This document shows positions 45,124-55,212 of a DNA stretch of 64,000 nucleotides, piece after piece. A program made the position numbers and the translations under genes. The DNA comes from Planctomycetota bacterium (lineage in GTDB: Bacteria > Planctomycetota > Phycisphaerae > Phycisphaerales > SM1A02). The notes below the pieces were generated by a model. That model was not told the DNA's origin and ran no database searches. It saw only the letters and a program-made list of their open reading frames with translations. The stretch is taken from assembly GCA_021414025.1 (NCBI GenBank), contig JAIOPG010000007.1, positions 366,008 through 430,007 on the forward strand, written 5' to 3'. How positions within the stretch are numbered: position 1 is the stretch's first letter; each line of letters starts with the position of its first letter.

Positions 45124-45764
45124 GCGATCCGGTCCGGGTGGCATGCCTGCTCTCGGGCGCCGGCCGCTCGGTCGCCAATCTGCATGGCGCCATCGCCCGA
45201 GATTCGCTTCCCATTTCGATCGTGATTGCGGCGTCGACGCGCCCCAACGTGGAGGGACTCCGTGCGGCCGCCGAGCTGGGGATTCCCATCCGCGAAATCC
45301 CCGCGATCCCCGCGGACACGCTGGACGATCGACTCGACGCGGCGCTGGAGGAGGCCGGAACCGAGCTGGTGGTGCTCGCGGGATATCTGCGGCTTTTTCG
45401 CATGGCGCACTGGAAGGACCGCTGCATCAACATCCATCCCTCGCTCCTGCCCAAGTTCGGCGGCCGCGGCATGTGGGGGGAGCGCGTCCACAAGGCGGTC
45501 CTGACTGCGGGTGAGAACGAGAGCGGATGCACCGTGCACTGGGTCGACGATCGCTATGACCAGGGCTCGATCATCCTTCAGCGCCGCTGCCCGGTGGAGC
45601 GCGGCATGGACGTCCGGCAGCTCGCCCGGCGCGTCTTCGAGGAGGAGCGGCTCGCGCTGCCCGAGGCCGTCGCCCGGGTGGCCCGATGGATCCGTTGCGG
45701 CGGCCCTCGACCGGCGCTCGAGGGCGCCGCAGCGCCGGGAACCCGAAACTTCGGAACTTTCTAA
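45120..45764 (+). CDS. purN: Phosphoribosylglycinamide formyltransferase
   Basis: From the ATGA overlap at 45120 the product is 214 residues (ATG 45108 would add 4). It has VACLLSGAGRSVANL at the N-terminus (usual form GxGSN; here GAGRS). The 10-formyl-THF site is INIHPSLLPKFGG, with the catalytic Asn-His, and the third catalytic residue Asp is in DDRYDQGSII. It carries out step 3 of purine synthesis. Replacement of the canonical Ser-Asn in the phosphate loop by Arg-Ser is a slight departure, so another folate-dependent formyltransferase is possible. Confidence 0.87.
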   Translation: MSDPVRVACLLSGAGRSVANLHGAIARDSLPISIVIAASTRPNVEGLRAAAELGIPIREIPAIPADTLDDRLDAALEEAGTELVVLAGYLRLFRMAHWKDRCINIHPSLLPKFGGRGMWGERVHKAVLTAGENESGCTVHWVDDRYDQGSIILQRRCPVERGMDVRQLARRVFEEERLALPEAVARVARWIRCGGPRPALEGAAAPGTRNFGTF

Positions 45765-45772
45765 ATTTGAAC

Positions 45773-45801
45773 TTGTGATTTGCCCATTCGCGCCGTAGGG
45801 T
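45773..45801 (+). promoter_or_regulatory. Sigma-70-type promoter of hpf
   Basis: TTGTGA (45773-45778), 17-bp spacer, TAGGGT (45796-45801). The leader is about 34 nt and contains AAAGGA ahead of ATG 45842. Confidence 0.6.
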
Positions 45802-45841
45802 GGAGTGGAGCCCGGTGCGTTCCATACGAAAGGATTCCGCA

Positions 45842-46162
45842 ATGCTGGTGAATATCAGTGCCAAACACCTGGAGTTGACCCCCGCCATCGAGCAGTACAT
45901 CCGGGGCAAAGTGTCGCGGATCGAGCGTCACTTCGACAAGGTCCTTCAGATCACGTTCGTGATCGAAAAGGAGCCCCACCACGGCTTCCACGTGGAATTG
46001 ATCACCGACGTTGAGCACCACGAGGATTTCATCGCCAACAGCAAGCACGACGACCTTTACGCATGCATCGACCTGGTGCTGGACCGCGGCGTCCGCCAGC
46101 TCACCGACCACAAGGACCGGCTGCGCAACCGCAAGCACACCGGGGCCGACCAATCGCCCTGA
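45842..46162 (+). CDS. hpf: Short ribosome hibernation promoting factor
   Basis: The 106-residue protein has the HPF/YfiA beta-alpha-beta plan: MLVNISAKHLELTPAIEQYIRGKVSRIERHF-type N-terminal half, then ITFVIEKEPHHGFHVELIT, DLYACIDLVLDRGVRQL and a basic end KDRLRNRKH. It lacks the C-terminal dimerisation domain of long HPF, so it should act with a second factor or block ribosomes as a monomer. It lies just upstream of PTS genes, a neighbourhood also seen around rpoN in Proteobacteria. The true start is 45842; an extension to 45800 is open but lies at the promoter. Confidence 0.92.
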   Translation: MLVNISAKHLELTPAIEQYIRGKVSRIERHFDKVLQITFVIEKEPHHGFHVELITDVEHHEDFIANSKHDDLYACIDLVLDRGVRQLTDHKDRLRNRKHTGADQSP

Positions 46163-46184
46163 ACGAATCGGGCCGAAAAAAGTG

Positions 46185-46213
46185 ATGACGGTTCCAGGCC
46201 CCGGCGGTATCCT
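46185..46213 (+). promoter_or_regulatory. Sigma-70-type promoter of the PTS-gpsA operon
   Basis: ATGACG (46185-46190), 17-bp spacer, TATCCT (46208-46213), in the 87-bp gap after hpf. AAAGGA is present at 46231-46236. Confidence 0.55.
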
Positions 46214-46249
46214 GAGGATCGCTTTGACTGAAAGGAATGGATTTCGCGC

Positions 46250-46726
46250 ATGAAACTTCGCCAGTTGGTGATGGAAACAGCGATCGTTCCGGGCCTGAAA
46301 TCGGCCAAGCGCGACGAGTGCATCGGCGAATTGCTCGATGCCCTGGTGTCGGGCGGCGCTTTCAAGGCCGCCCAGCGCGACGAGTTCCTCAAGGCGGTCG
46401 TGAAGCGCGAGCGCAAGGGCTCCACCGGTTTCGGCCACGGGGTCGCCGTGCCCCATGTCAAGACGCTCGAGGTGAAGAAGTGCGTTGCCGCCATCGGCCT
46501 GCATCCCGCGGGCCTGGACTTCAATGCGCTGGATCGCCAGCCGGTGCACGCGATTTTCCTGCTGCTCAGCCCCGAGGACAAGCCCGAGCTGCATCTCGAG
46601 GCGATGGAGGGGCTCTTCTCCATCCTCAGCCAGGACCAGTTCCGAAAGTTCCTCCGCCAGGCGAAGTCCGTCGCGGAGGTCGTCACCCTTCTCGAGGAAG
46701 CGGACGCCAGTTCAGTGGTACGCTAA
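46250..46726 (+). CDS. PTS IIA component, nitrogen/fructose type (PtsN-like)
   Basis: The 158-residue single-domain protein has the phospho-acceptor His69 in GFGHGVAVPHVKT, the strand AIGLHPAGLDFNALD, and PVHAIFLLLSPEDKPELHLEAM, characteristic of the PTS EIIA type 2 family. There is no IIB or IIC domain, so it is probably a regulatory IIA receiving phosphate from HPr, whose gene follows within 5 nt. An out-of-frame ATG at 46237 lies nearer the AAAGGA box, but its frame has no family resemblance. Confidence 0.9.
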   Translation: MKLRQLVMETAIVPGLKSAKRDECIGELLDALVSGGAFKAAQRDEFLKAVVKRERKGSTGFGHGVAVPHVKTLEVKKCVAAIGLHPAGLDFNALDRQPVHAIFLLLSPEDKPELHLEAMEGLFSILSQDQFRKFLRQAKSVAEVVTLLEEADASSVVR

Positions 46727-46730
46727 GGGC

Positions 46731-47003
46731 TTGAAATCCTCGCGTGTCGTGATTTCGAACCGGCTGGGGCTGCATGCTCGTCCCGCGATGGCGTTCGCCT
46801 CGATGGCGGGCACTTTTCGCAGCGCCGTCAAGGTGACTCGCACCGACAACCCCGAGCGCGTCGACGGCAAGAGCGTAATGCAGATTCTGATGCTGGCCTG
46901 CACCCAGGGAACCGAGATCGAGATCGAAGCCGAGGGCGACGACGAGCGCGAGGCCGTGGCAGCGCTGTGCAAGCTGGTGGAAAGCCGGTTCGAAGAGGAA
47001 TGA
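46731..47003 (+). CDS. HPr phosphocarrier protein (TTG start)
   Basis: The 90-residue protein starts at TTG 46731 with TAAGG just upstream. The phospho-site is His15 in NRLGLHARPAMAF. The Ser46-like regulatory site is preserved in GKSVMQILMLA, so regulation by an HPr kinase is possible. It relays phosphate from enzyme I to IIA. Neither enzyme I nor HPr kinase is encoded in this window. Its stop overlaps the gpsA start (ATGA). An upstream in-frame extension to 46485 is antisense/shadow sequence over the IIA gene. Confidence 0.9.
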   Translation: MKSSRVVISNRLGLHARPAMAFASMAGTFRSAVKVTRTDNPERVDGKSVMQILMLACTQGTEIEIEAEGDDEREAVAALCKLVESRFEEE

Positions 47004-48001
47004 CCATGCCCGAGACGATCGCGATCGCAGGCGATGGACAGATGGCGCTGGTGATGTCAGCGATCGCCGCCGAGTCCGGGCACGCGGTCCGCCTGTGGAG
47101 CCCCTTTCCCGAGGCCGCGAAGGAACTGGAAAAAACCCGCGAGAGCCCGCGGCTCCATGGCTTTCGACTGCCCGAGTCCGTGCGCGTCGGCGCCTCCATC
47201 GCGGAGGCCTTCGCCGGCGCGACGCTCGCGATCAGCGCCATTCCCACGCAGTTCGCCCGCGCCGTCTGGCAGCGCATCGCGCCGACGCTGCCCGCCGTTG
47301 GAATCGTGACCGTCACCAAGGGCGTGGAAGTCACCTCGCTCTGCCCGCCGTTGGAGGTGCTGCGCGCCGCGACCGGGAGGCGCCCGCTGGCGGTGCTGAG
47401 CGGGCCCACCATCGCCGGCGAGCTGGCCCGGCAGCTTCCGGCGACGCTGCTCTGCGCCAGCGATGACCCGGCCTTCGCGCAGAAGGTGCAGGGAATTTTC
47501 GCGAGGCCGTGGCTGCGCATCTACACCAGCCCCGATCCGATCGGCGTGGAGATCGCCGGCGCCGCCAAGAACGTGGTGGCGCTCGCGGCGGGCATGCTCG
47601 ACGGACTGGGGATGGGTTACAACGCCAAGAGCGCGCTGCTGGCGCGGGGCCTTTCCGAAATTTCGCGGCTCGGCCTGGCGATGGGCGCGAAGCAGGAAAC
47701 TTTTTTTGGCATCGCCGGAGTCGGCGACCTGGCGACCACCTGCTTTTGCCCCGAGGGTCGCAACCGCTCGCTGGGCGAGAAGATCGGTCGCGGTGTCTCA
47801 CTCGCCGACGCGCTGGCCGCCACCGACAGCGTGGTCGAAGGGGTGGAAACCTGCAAAAGTCTGCGTGCCCTGGCTCAAAAACATGCGGTGGAGCTGCCCA
47901 TCGCCGCGGCCGTACACCAGGTGCTCTTCGAGCATCTTCCCCCGGCCCAGGCGGTCCGCGACCTGATGAGCCGCTCCTCGAAAGCGGAGCGCATCGGATG
48001 A
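47000..48001 (+). CDS. gpsA: Glycerol-3-phosphate dehydrogenase [NAD(P)+]
   Basis: From ATG 47000 (47006 is an alternative, AGAGGA upstream) the product is 333 residues. The nucleotide loop is IAGDGQMALVM, a GxGxxA variant of the usual GxGxWG. Further motifs are TVTKGVE, VLSGPTIAGE, the catalytic Lys in IAGAAKNVVALAAG and LARGLSEISRLG...FFGIAGVGDLATTC, all GpsA signatures. It makes sn-glycerol-3-phosphate for phospholipids. Being in one operon with HPr and IIA suggests that membrane-lipid precursor supply is expressed with PTS signalling. Confidence 0.92.
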   Translation: MTMPETIAIAGDGQMALVMSAIAAESGHAVRLWSPFPEAAKELEKTRESPRLHGFRLPESVRVGASIAEAFAGATLAISAIPTQFARAVWQRIAPTLPAVGIVTVTKGVEVTSLCPPLEVLRAATGRRPLAVLSGPTIAGELARQLPATLLCASDDPAFAQKVQGIFARPWLRIYTSPDPIGVEIAGAAKNVVALAAGMLDGLGMGYNAKSALLARGLSEISRLGLAMGAKQETFFGIAGVGDLATTCFCPEGRNRSLGEKIGRGVSLADALAATDSVVEGVETCKSLRALAQKHAVELPIAAAVHQVLFEHLPPAQAVRDLMSRSSKAERIG

Positions 48002-48052
48002 AGCCGGTGAACTCGGCGCCGGCCGACCGCGTAGGGCCGGACTTCCCCGTGA

Positions 48053-48058
48053 TAGGCT
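48053..48058 (+). promoter_or_regulatory. Possible -10 element (TAGGCT) of the P-type ATPase gene
   Basis: It lies 64 nt before ATG 48123 in the 121-bp gap after gpsA; no -35 was recognised. Confidence 0.3.
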
Positions 48059-48122
48059 CCGACCCGGGCCGACAACCCCCGAGCGCACGAATCGGCCAGC
48101 GACACGATCCAAGAATTCCAAC

Positions 48123-50153
48123 ATGAGCCAATCCACCGCACTCCAATCCAAGTCCTCCTCGCGGCGTGAACTCTCGCAGGGCGGCGAGCGCCTCGAGCGC
48201 CGCCTCTTCGCGGCGCTGGCCGGCGGCATCCTGCTGCTCACCAGTTGGGTCGGAAGCCTGCTCGGCCTGCAACCCCAGGTCGCCCAGATTCCCGCGGCGA
48301 TCGGCGCCCTGATGCTGGTGGCGCCGCTGGCCTACGGCGCGCTGCAGGAGATGAAGATCGGCCGGCCCAGCGGCGACTCCCTCGCCTGCCTGGCGGTTCT
48401 GGCGGCGCTGGCGAACAACCTCTACCTGGCGGCGGGTTTCCTGGCTTTCTTCCTCTGGCTCAGCGAGCTCATTCTCAGCCGCACCGCGTGGGGCGCCCAG
48501 CGTGCCATCCGCGACCTGGTCGAGTTGACGCCGGACATCGCCCGCCTGATCCAGGCCGACGGCAGCGAAAAGGAAACCACGCTGGACCAGGTCCGCGTCG
48601 GGCAGAAAGTGCGCGTGCGCCCCGGCGAGAATCTCCCCGTGGACGGCCGCATCATCGCGGGGCAGAGCAGCATCAACCAGGCCAGCTTGACGGGCGAGGC
48701 CATTCCGATTGAAGGCAGCGAAGGAACGCTGGTGTATGCCGGTACGACCAACCTCACCGGACAGCTGGACATCGAAGTGACCGCGGTCGCCGGCGAGAGC
48801 ACGATCGGCAAGGTCGAGTCGCTGATCCGCGAGGCGGAGAACGCCAAGGGGCACCGACAGGAATTGATCGAGCGGCTGGCCACCTACTACGTGCCGGTGG
48901 TGCTGATGGTGGCGGCGCTGGTCTGGTTCTTCACCAGCAAGAGCGAGATCGCCTCGGTGCGCGACCAGGCGGCGGAGCGCGCCGTAACCGTGCTGGTGGT
49001 GACCTGCCCCGGCGCGTTGCTGATCGCCTATCCCACCGCCATGGTCGCGGCCTTCGCCGCGGCGGCGCGGCTGGGCATCATGATCAAGACCACCCGCGTG
49101 CTCGAGAGCGCCTCCAACATCGACACCGTGGTCATGGACAAGACCGGAACGCTGACCACCGGCAAGTTCAGCGTGGGCCGCCTCGCCCCCGCCGACGGCG
49201 TCGACCCCGCGGTGCTGCTGCAGGCCGCGACCGACGCGGAGCAGAGCAGCAACCATCCGCTGGCCCGCAGCATTCTGGAGACGGCCGCCAAGGCGCGGAT
49301 CCTGCCGCGGGCGATTCGCGACTACAAGGAATTGCACGGGCGCGGCGTCTCGGCGCAGACCCCCGACGGCACGGTCCTTGCGGGCCGGGCGCAGTGGCTT
49401 CTGGAGAACGACGCCTCCATCGCCGGCGCGGTCGAGCAGGCCTCCAAGCGCATCGAGGGCATGAGCAGCGTGCACGTCATGCTCGGCGGGCGCTACCTGG
49501 GCGCCGTGGGACTGGAGGACAAGCTGCGGCAGAACGCCAGCGAGGTCATCGCGCGACTGCGCGAGCTGGGCGTGCGCAAGGTCTGCATCTTCACCGGCGA
49601 CCGGCTCGGCGTGGCCACCCGCGTTGGCGAAGCGGTCGGCGTGGATTCCATCGAGGCGGAGTGCCTGCCCGAGGAGAAGCACGAGGAGTTGAAATACCTG
49701 ATCCGCCGCGGACACCGCACACTGGTGGTGGGCGACGGCATCAACGACGGGCCGATCCTGGCCAGCGCCGATGTGGGCGTGGCCATGGGACTTTCCGGAA
49801 GCGACATCGCCACCAATTCGGCCGGCGTGGCTTTGATGAACGACGACCTCCGCCACATTCCCTTCCTGCTCGAGCTGGCGCGACGCGCCCGCGGCATCAT
49901 CGCCCTGAACATCGCGGCGGCGCTGGTGCTGGCCCTGGTGGGTCTGGCGCTGGCGGCCACGGGCCGGATCCAGATCTGGATCACCCCCTTCTATCAGGCC
50001 GGCGCCTACATCTTCGTCATCGCCAACTCCCTGCGACTGGTGCGCTTCGGCGAGGACGTCAAGGGCGCCGAGGACATCCGCCGCTCGCTCGAGGCCAGCC
50101 GGCCGGTCAAGCCGACCCGCCAGGCCGACCTGCAGCGCGTCACTTCGGGATGA
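48123..50153 (+). CDS. P1B-type (heavy-metal) ATPase with CPG membrane motif and no metal-binding N-domain
   Basis: The 676-residue protein has the P1B layout. Two to four N-terminal helices precede the actuator motif TGEAIP, and the membrane metal site is CPG at residues 295-297 in VVTCPGALLIAYP. The phosphorylated Asp339 is in DKTGTLTTG. Further motifs are the SSNHPLA of the nucleotide domain (HP motif), GDGINDGP and two final helices. No CxxC or His-rich N-terminal domain precedes the first helix. The usual CPC of Cu/Zn pumps is CPG here, so metal specificity cannot be assigned. It exports cations across the inner membrane at the expense of ATP. Confidence 0.9.
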   Translation: MSQSTALQSKSSSRRELSQGGERLERRLFAALAGGILLLTSWVGSLLGLQPQVAQIPAAIGALMLVAPLAYGALQEMKIGRPSGDSLACLAVLAALANNLYLAAGFLAFFLWLSELILSRTAWGAQRAIRDLVELTPDIARLIQADGSEKETTLDQVRVGQKVRVRPGENLPVDGRIIAGQSSINQASLTGEAIPIEGSEGTLVYAGTTNLTGQLDIEVTAVAGESTIGKVESLIREAENAKGHRQELIERLATYYVPVVLMVAALVWFFTSKSEIASVRDQAAERAVTVLVVTCPGALLIAYPTAMVAAFAAAARLGIMIKTTRVLESASNIDTVVMDKTGTLTTGKFSVGRLAPADGVDPAVLLQAATDAEQSSNHPLARSILETAAKARILPRAIRDYKELHGRGVSAQTPDGTVLAGRAQWLLENDASIAGAVEQASKRIEGMSSVHVMLGGRYLGAVGLEDKLRQNASEVIARLRELGVRKVCIFTGDRLGVATRVGEAVGVDSIEAECLPEEKHEELKYLIRRGHRTLVVGDGINDGPILASADVGVAMGLSGSDIATNSAGVALMNDDLRHIPFLLELARRARGIIALNIAAALVLALVGLALAATGRIQIWITPFYQAGAYIFVIANSLRLVRFGEDVKGAEDIRRSLEASRPVKPTRQADLQRVTSG

Positions 50154-50232
50154 CCACTTTATTTTGCACGGGCGCTCGCGGCCGCTTCAGGACGGCGCGC
50201 GCTATGCGTTGCCCGCCACCGCCAATGGAAAT

Positions 50233-50724
50233 TTATTTTCCGCCGCCGGACTTGCGGAGCTCGTCGAGAATCTCGGTGGCCTCCGCCTCGGTCAGGCCGC
50301 CCGTGCCGATGCGCACCGGCACCTGCCGCGACAGCGACGACTCCAGGGTGGCGTCGCAGACGATCTTGCCCTTGTACAGCAGCACCAGCAATTCCTTGAC
50401 GTGGCTCCCGGTCTCCGCCTGCAGGTTGATCCGCGAGGAGATTTTCACGTCGAAGTAGAGCCAGGTGTCCCCGGACTTGGAACGACCCGCGTTGGAAATT
50501 TCCGAGAAGCGCAGCACGGGATTCGGATTCATCCACACCGTGTTGGCCTCGGTGCGCGGCTCGTCCCGGTAGGTCATGGGCACGTAGTCCTTCTTGGGCT
50601 TCGTGCTGGCCAGATGCCACTCCAATTGAAAGGGCGGCTTGGACGGATCGACCGGTTCCGTGGACTTGCATCCGCACAGAAGCGCGGCGGCCGCCAGGGC
50701 AAGAAGCATCGTGGTCCGGCTCAC
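50233..50724 (-). CDS. Lipoprotein with a SecD-P1-head-like domain
   Basis: The 163-residue protein has a lipoprotein signal, [19 protein letters not shown] (LCGC lipobox, lipidated Cys19). The rest resembles the small periplasmic head domain of Sec[27 protein letters not shown] followed by [19 protein letters not shown] parallels SecD's VLDGKV...ITGGFTxxEAxxLA pattern. The similarity is by eye and covers only the last 70 residues. No other Sec gene is near. It follows the aldolase gene with a 4-nt overlap. Function unknown. Confidence 0.7.
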   Translation of the reverse strand: MSRTTMLLALAAAALLCGCKSTEPVDPSKPPFQLEWHLASTKPKKDYVPMTYRDEPRTEANTVWMNPNPVLRFSEISNAGRSKSGDTWLYFDVKISSRINLQAETGSHVKELLVLLYKGKIVCDATLESSLSRQVPVRIGTGGLTEAEATEILDELRKSGGGK

Positions 50725-51800
50725 GCGATGGTGATCTCGGTGTCCAGGAAGACGTCCTGGACGGCGTTGAGCAGCTTGACCCCGTCGGCCATCGACTTTT
50801 GGAAAGCCTTGCGCCCCGAGATCAGACCGGTGCCGCCGGCGCGCTTGTTGATGACGGCGGTGCGTACCGCCTGGGCCAGGTCGTCGGCGCCACCGGAGGC
50901 GCCGCCCGAATTGATCAGACCCGCGCGGCCGCTGTAGCAGTTGAGCACCTGGTATCGGGTGAGGTCAATCGGATGGTCGGTGCAGAGATCGGTGTAGATG
51001 CGCGGATCGAATTTGCCGTAGCTGGAGCCGCCCATGTTGAGCGCCTGGTAGCCGCCGTTGAGCTCGGCCTGTTTCTGCTTGATGATGTCCGCCTCGATGG
51101 TGACGCCCAGATGGTTGGCCTGCCCGGTGAGGTCGGCGCTGACGTGGTAGTCCTTGCCATCCTTCTTGAATCCGGAGTTGCGCAGGTAGCACCAGAGGAA
51201 GGTCACCATGCCCAATTGATGCGCCTCCTGGAAGGCCTTGGCGACCTCCACGATCTGCCGGTCGGAATCATCGGAACCAAAATAGATGGTGGCGCCAACC
51301 GCTGCCGCGCCCAGATTCCACGCTTCCTTGACCGAGCCGAACATGATCTGCTCGAACTTGTTGGGCATGGTCAGCAGCTCGTTGTGATTCAGCTTGACCA
51401 GGAAGGGAATCTTGTAGGCGTATTTGCGGCTGACCGAGCCGAGCACGCCGAAGGTCGTGGCCACGCCGTTGCAGCCCCCCTCGATGGCGAGCTTGACGAT
51501 GTTCTCTCCATCGAAGTAGAGCGGATTCTTCGCGAAACTGGCTCCGGCGGAGTGCTCGATGCCCTGGTCGACCGGCAGGATGCTCAGGTAGCCGGTGCCC
51601 GCGAGGCGGCCGGTGTTGAAGAAGAGCTGCATGTTGCGCAGCACCTGCGGATTGCGGTCGGACCCCACCCAGATCCGGTCCACGAAATCCGGACCGGGAA
51701 GGTGGAGCAGCTTCTTGTCCACCTTGGCCTTGTGCGTCAGCAGGCTGGCGGCTTCCGCGCCAAGTATTTCAGAGGTTCTGCCCATCGTCGATGTCGCCAT
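50721..51800 (-). CDS. fbaB: Class I fructose-bisphosphate aldolase (FbaB/DhnA type)
   Basis: The 359-residue protein belongs to the archaeal/DhnA-type class I aldolases. Family segments include [19 protein letters not shown] (about 71-89), [28 protein letters not shown] and [22 protein letters not shown] near the C-terminus, the phosphate-binding loop. A Schiff-base lysine is expected in the barrel; I did not fix which. It cleaves fructose-1,6-bisphosphate in glycolysis and gluconeogenesis without metal. The leader has AGGAG ahead of ATG 51800 and a TACAGT -10 element 21 nt upstream. Confidence 0.92.
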   Translation of the reverse strand: MATSTMGRTSEILGAEAASLLTHKAKVDKKLLHLPGPDFVDRIWVGSDRNPQVLRNMQLFFNTGRLAGTGYLSILPVDQGIEHSAGASFAKNPLYFDGENIVKLAIEGGCNGVATTFGVLGSVSRKYAYKIPFLVKLNHNELLTMPNKFEQIMFGSVKEAWNLGAAAVGATIYFGSDDSDRQIVEVAKAFQEAHQLGMVTFLWCYLRNSGFKKDGKDYHVSADLTGQANHLGVTIEADIIKQKQAELNGGYQALNMGGSSYGKFDPRIYTDLCTDHPIDLTRYQVLNCYSGRAGLINSGGASGGADDLAQAVRTAVINKRAGGTGLISGRKAFQKSMADGVKLLNAVQDVFLDTEITIA

Positions 51801-51821
51801 GGTTCTGCTCCTGTGGACATG

Positions 51822-51827
51822 ACTGTA
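51822..51827 (-). promoter_or_regulatory. -10 element (TACAGT) of fbaB
   Basis: Minus-strand TACAGT lies 21 nt before ATG 51800, with the AGGAG ribosome-binding site in between. It is divergent to the promoter of the RNase HII-like gene. Confidence 0.45.
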
Positions 51828-51885
51828 CCCGACCTTCCGGAGGCGTCCATCGCCGGGACCGGCGCGATGGAATGGTCGGCCGCGG

Positions 51886-51891
51886 TAGGCT
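51886..51891 (+). promoter_or_regulatory. -10 element (TAGGCT) of the RNase HII-like gene, leaderless type
   Basis: TAGGCT ends 6 nt before ATG 51898; there is no Shine-Dalgarno sequence. Confidence 0.45.
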
Positions 51892-51897
51892 GGGCCG

Positions 51898-52896
51898 ATG
51901 CGGATCTATGCGGGCATCGACGAGGCGGGCTACGGGCCCCTGCTCGGGCCGCTGACTGTCGCATGCACGGCGTGGAACACAGAGGAGTCGCTGGGACTCT
52001 GGCCCGACCTGTGGAGCGCTCTCTCGAGCGCCGTGTGCCGGCGACCCAACGACTCCAAGGGCCGCGTGGCGGTCGACGACTCCAAGACGCTCAAGGGTGC
52101 GAAGGCGGCGAAATCCCATCCGCTGCGGAACCTCGAGCGCGGCGTGCTTTCCATGCTCGACGCCATGCAGCGCGAGTCACGTCCGGGGGAAATCGATTTC
52201 TTTCCGCTGAACGAGGGCGATTTCCTGTGCCGCCTCGGCTGCGATCCCGCCGCCGCCCTGCCCTGGCACCGGGAGCAGAATGCAACCCAGCTTCCCGTGG
52301 CGACGCCCAAGGACGACCTGCAGATCACGGCCAACCGCGTGCACCTGGCTTTTGCTCCTTCCGGCGCCCGGCTGGCGCTGATGCGCTGCGTCATCGTGGA
52401 GCCGGAGGAGCTGAACCGACTCTCGAAGATCGCGGGCAGCAAGGCGGCGGTGAACGAGCTGGCCCTGCTGCGGCTGCTGTGCGAGCTGCGCGAAAAATTC
52501 GCCGATGCGGATCTCTGCGTCGCCTGCGACCGACAGGGCGGGCGCACCCGCTACCTCAAGCCGCTGCAGCGGGCCTTTCCCGACGCGGTGGTCCGCATCC
52601 ACGACGAGAGCGACCGCGGCAGCCGCTACGAGCTCTTCGAGGGAAGCCGGCGCATGAGCGTCTCCTTCGAGGTCGACTCGGAGGAGCGCCACCTTCCCGT
52701 CGCGCTGGCCAGCATGACCGCGAAGTACGTCCGCGAGCTGAGCATGGCGCGCTTGAACGCCTACTTCACCCAGCGGATGCCCGGGCTCGCCCCGACCGCG
52801 GGCTATGTCGAGGATGGAAGGCGGTTCCTGGCGAAGATCCGCCCGCATCTGGCCCAATGGGGGGTGGAAACCGATGATTTGGTGCGAAAAATGTGA
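51898..52896 (+). CDS. Divergent, enlarged RNase HII-like protein
   Basis: The 332-residue protein opens with [21 protein letters not shown], the RNase HII entry motif (Asp8, Glu9), and has [13 protein letters not shown] at about 59-71. The remaining two metal ligands can be matched to Asp211 in VACDRQGG and Asp260 in [11 protein letters not shown]. The typical helix [17 protein letters not shown] follows (RNase HII: AASILAKVTRD). All four DEDD residues are thus present. However, about 100 extra residues lie between the second and third sites, and the family is normally 190-260 aa. It may process RNA-DNA hybrids or have a new role. Confidence 0.72.
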   Translation: MRIYAGIDEAGYGPLLGPLTVACTAWNTEESLGLWPDLWSALSSAVCRRPNDSKGRVAVDDSKTLKGAKAAKSHPLRNLERGVLSMLDAMQRESRPGEIDFFPLNEGDFLCRLGCDPAAALPWHREQNATQLPVATPKDDLQITANRVHLAFAPSGARLALMRCVIVEPEELNRLSKIAGSKAAVNELALLRLLCELREKFADADLCVACDRQGGRTRYLKPLQRAFPDAVVRIHDESDRGSRYELFEGSRRMSVSFEVDSEERHLPVALASMTAKYVRELSMARLNAYFTQRMPGLAPTAGYVEDGRRFLAKIRPHLAQWGVETDDLVRKM

Positions 52897-52951
52897 GGTG
52901 GGCTCCCGGGCGGCCTCCCGCGACGACCGCGGCGGCAAATCCCGCCAACCC

Positions 52952-52981
52952 TTGACCTGACCCACTAAAAATGCCTACTCT
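52952..52981 (+). promoter_or_regulatory. Sigma-70-type promoter of fusA-ribD
   Basis: TTGACC (52952-52957), 18-bp spacer, TACTCT (52976-52981). The leader is about 90 nt. A CCCCGCGGGG palindrome lies about 20 nt before the ATG, and no clear Shine-Dalgarno sequence is present. Confidence 0.7.
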
Positions 52982-53079
52982 CTTCGATTCTCCACCGCAG
53001 GCGTCCCATTGCGGTTGGAGGCGATTTCGGGACGCACGCACGCCTTTCACACGCCCCGCGGGGCAGACGAGTTAGCCAC

Positions 53080-55194
<2,115 letters not shown>

Positions 55195-55212
55195 TCCTTC
55201 GCTGACGGCATC

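Noticed and set aside
41698-45144. A 1148-codon minus-strand frame antisense to uvrA and the thioesterase gene
   Set aside because: It is a shadow of uvrA: low-complexity His/Asp/Leu composition and no ribosome-binding site or family resemblance.
50154-50232. Possible small RNA or terminator between the P-type ATPase and the lipoprotein gene
   Set aside because: GC-rich partial palindromes are present but no stem followed by a T-tract, and no promoter on either strand.
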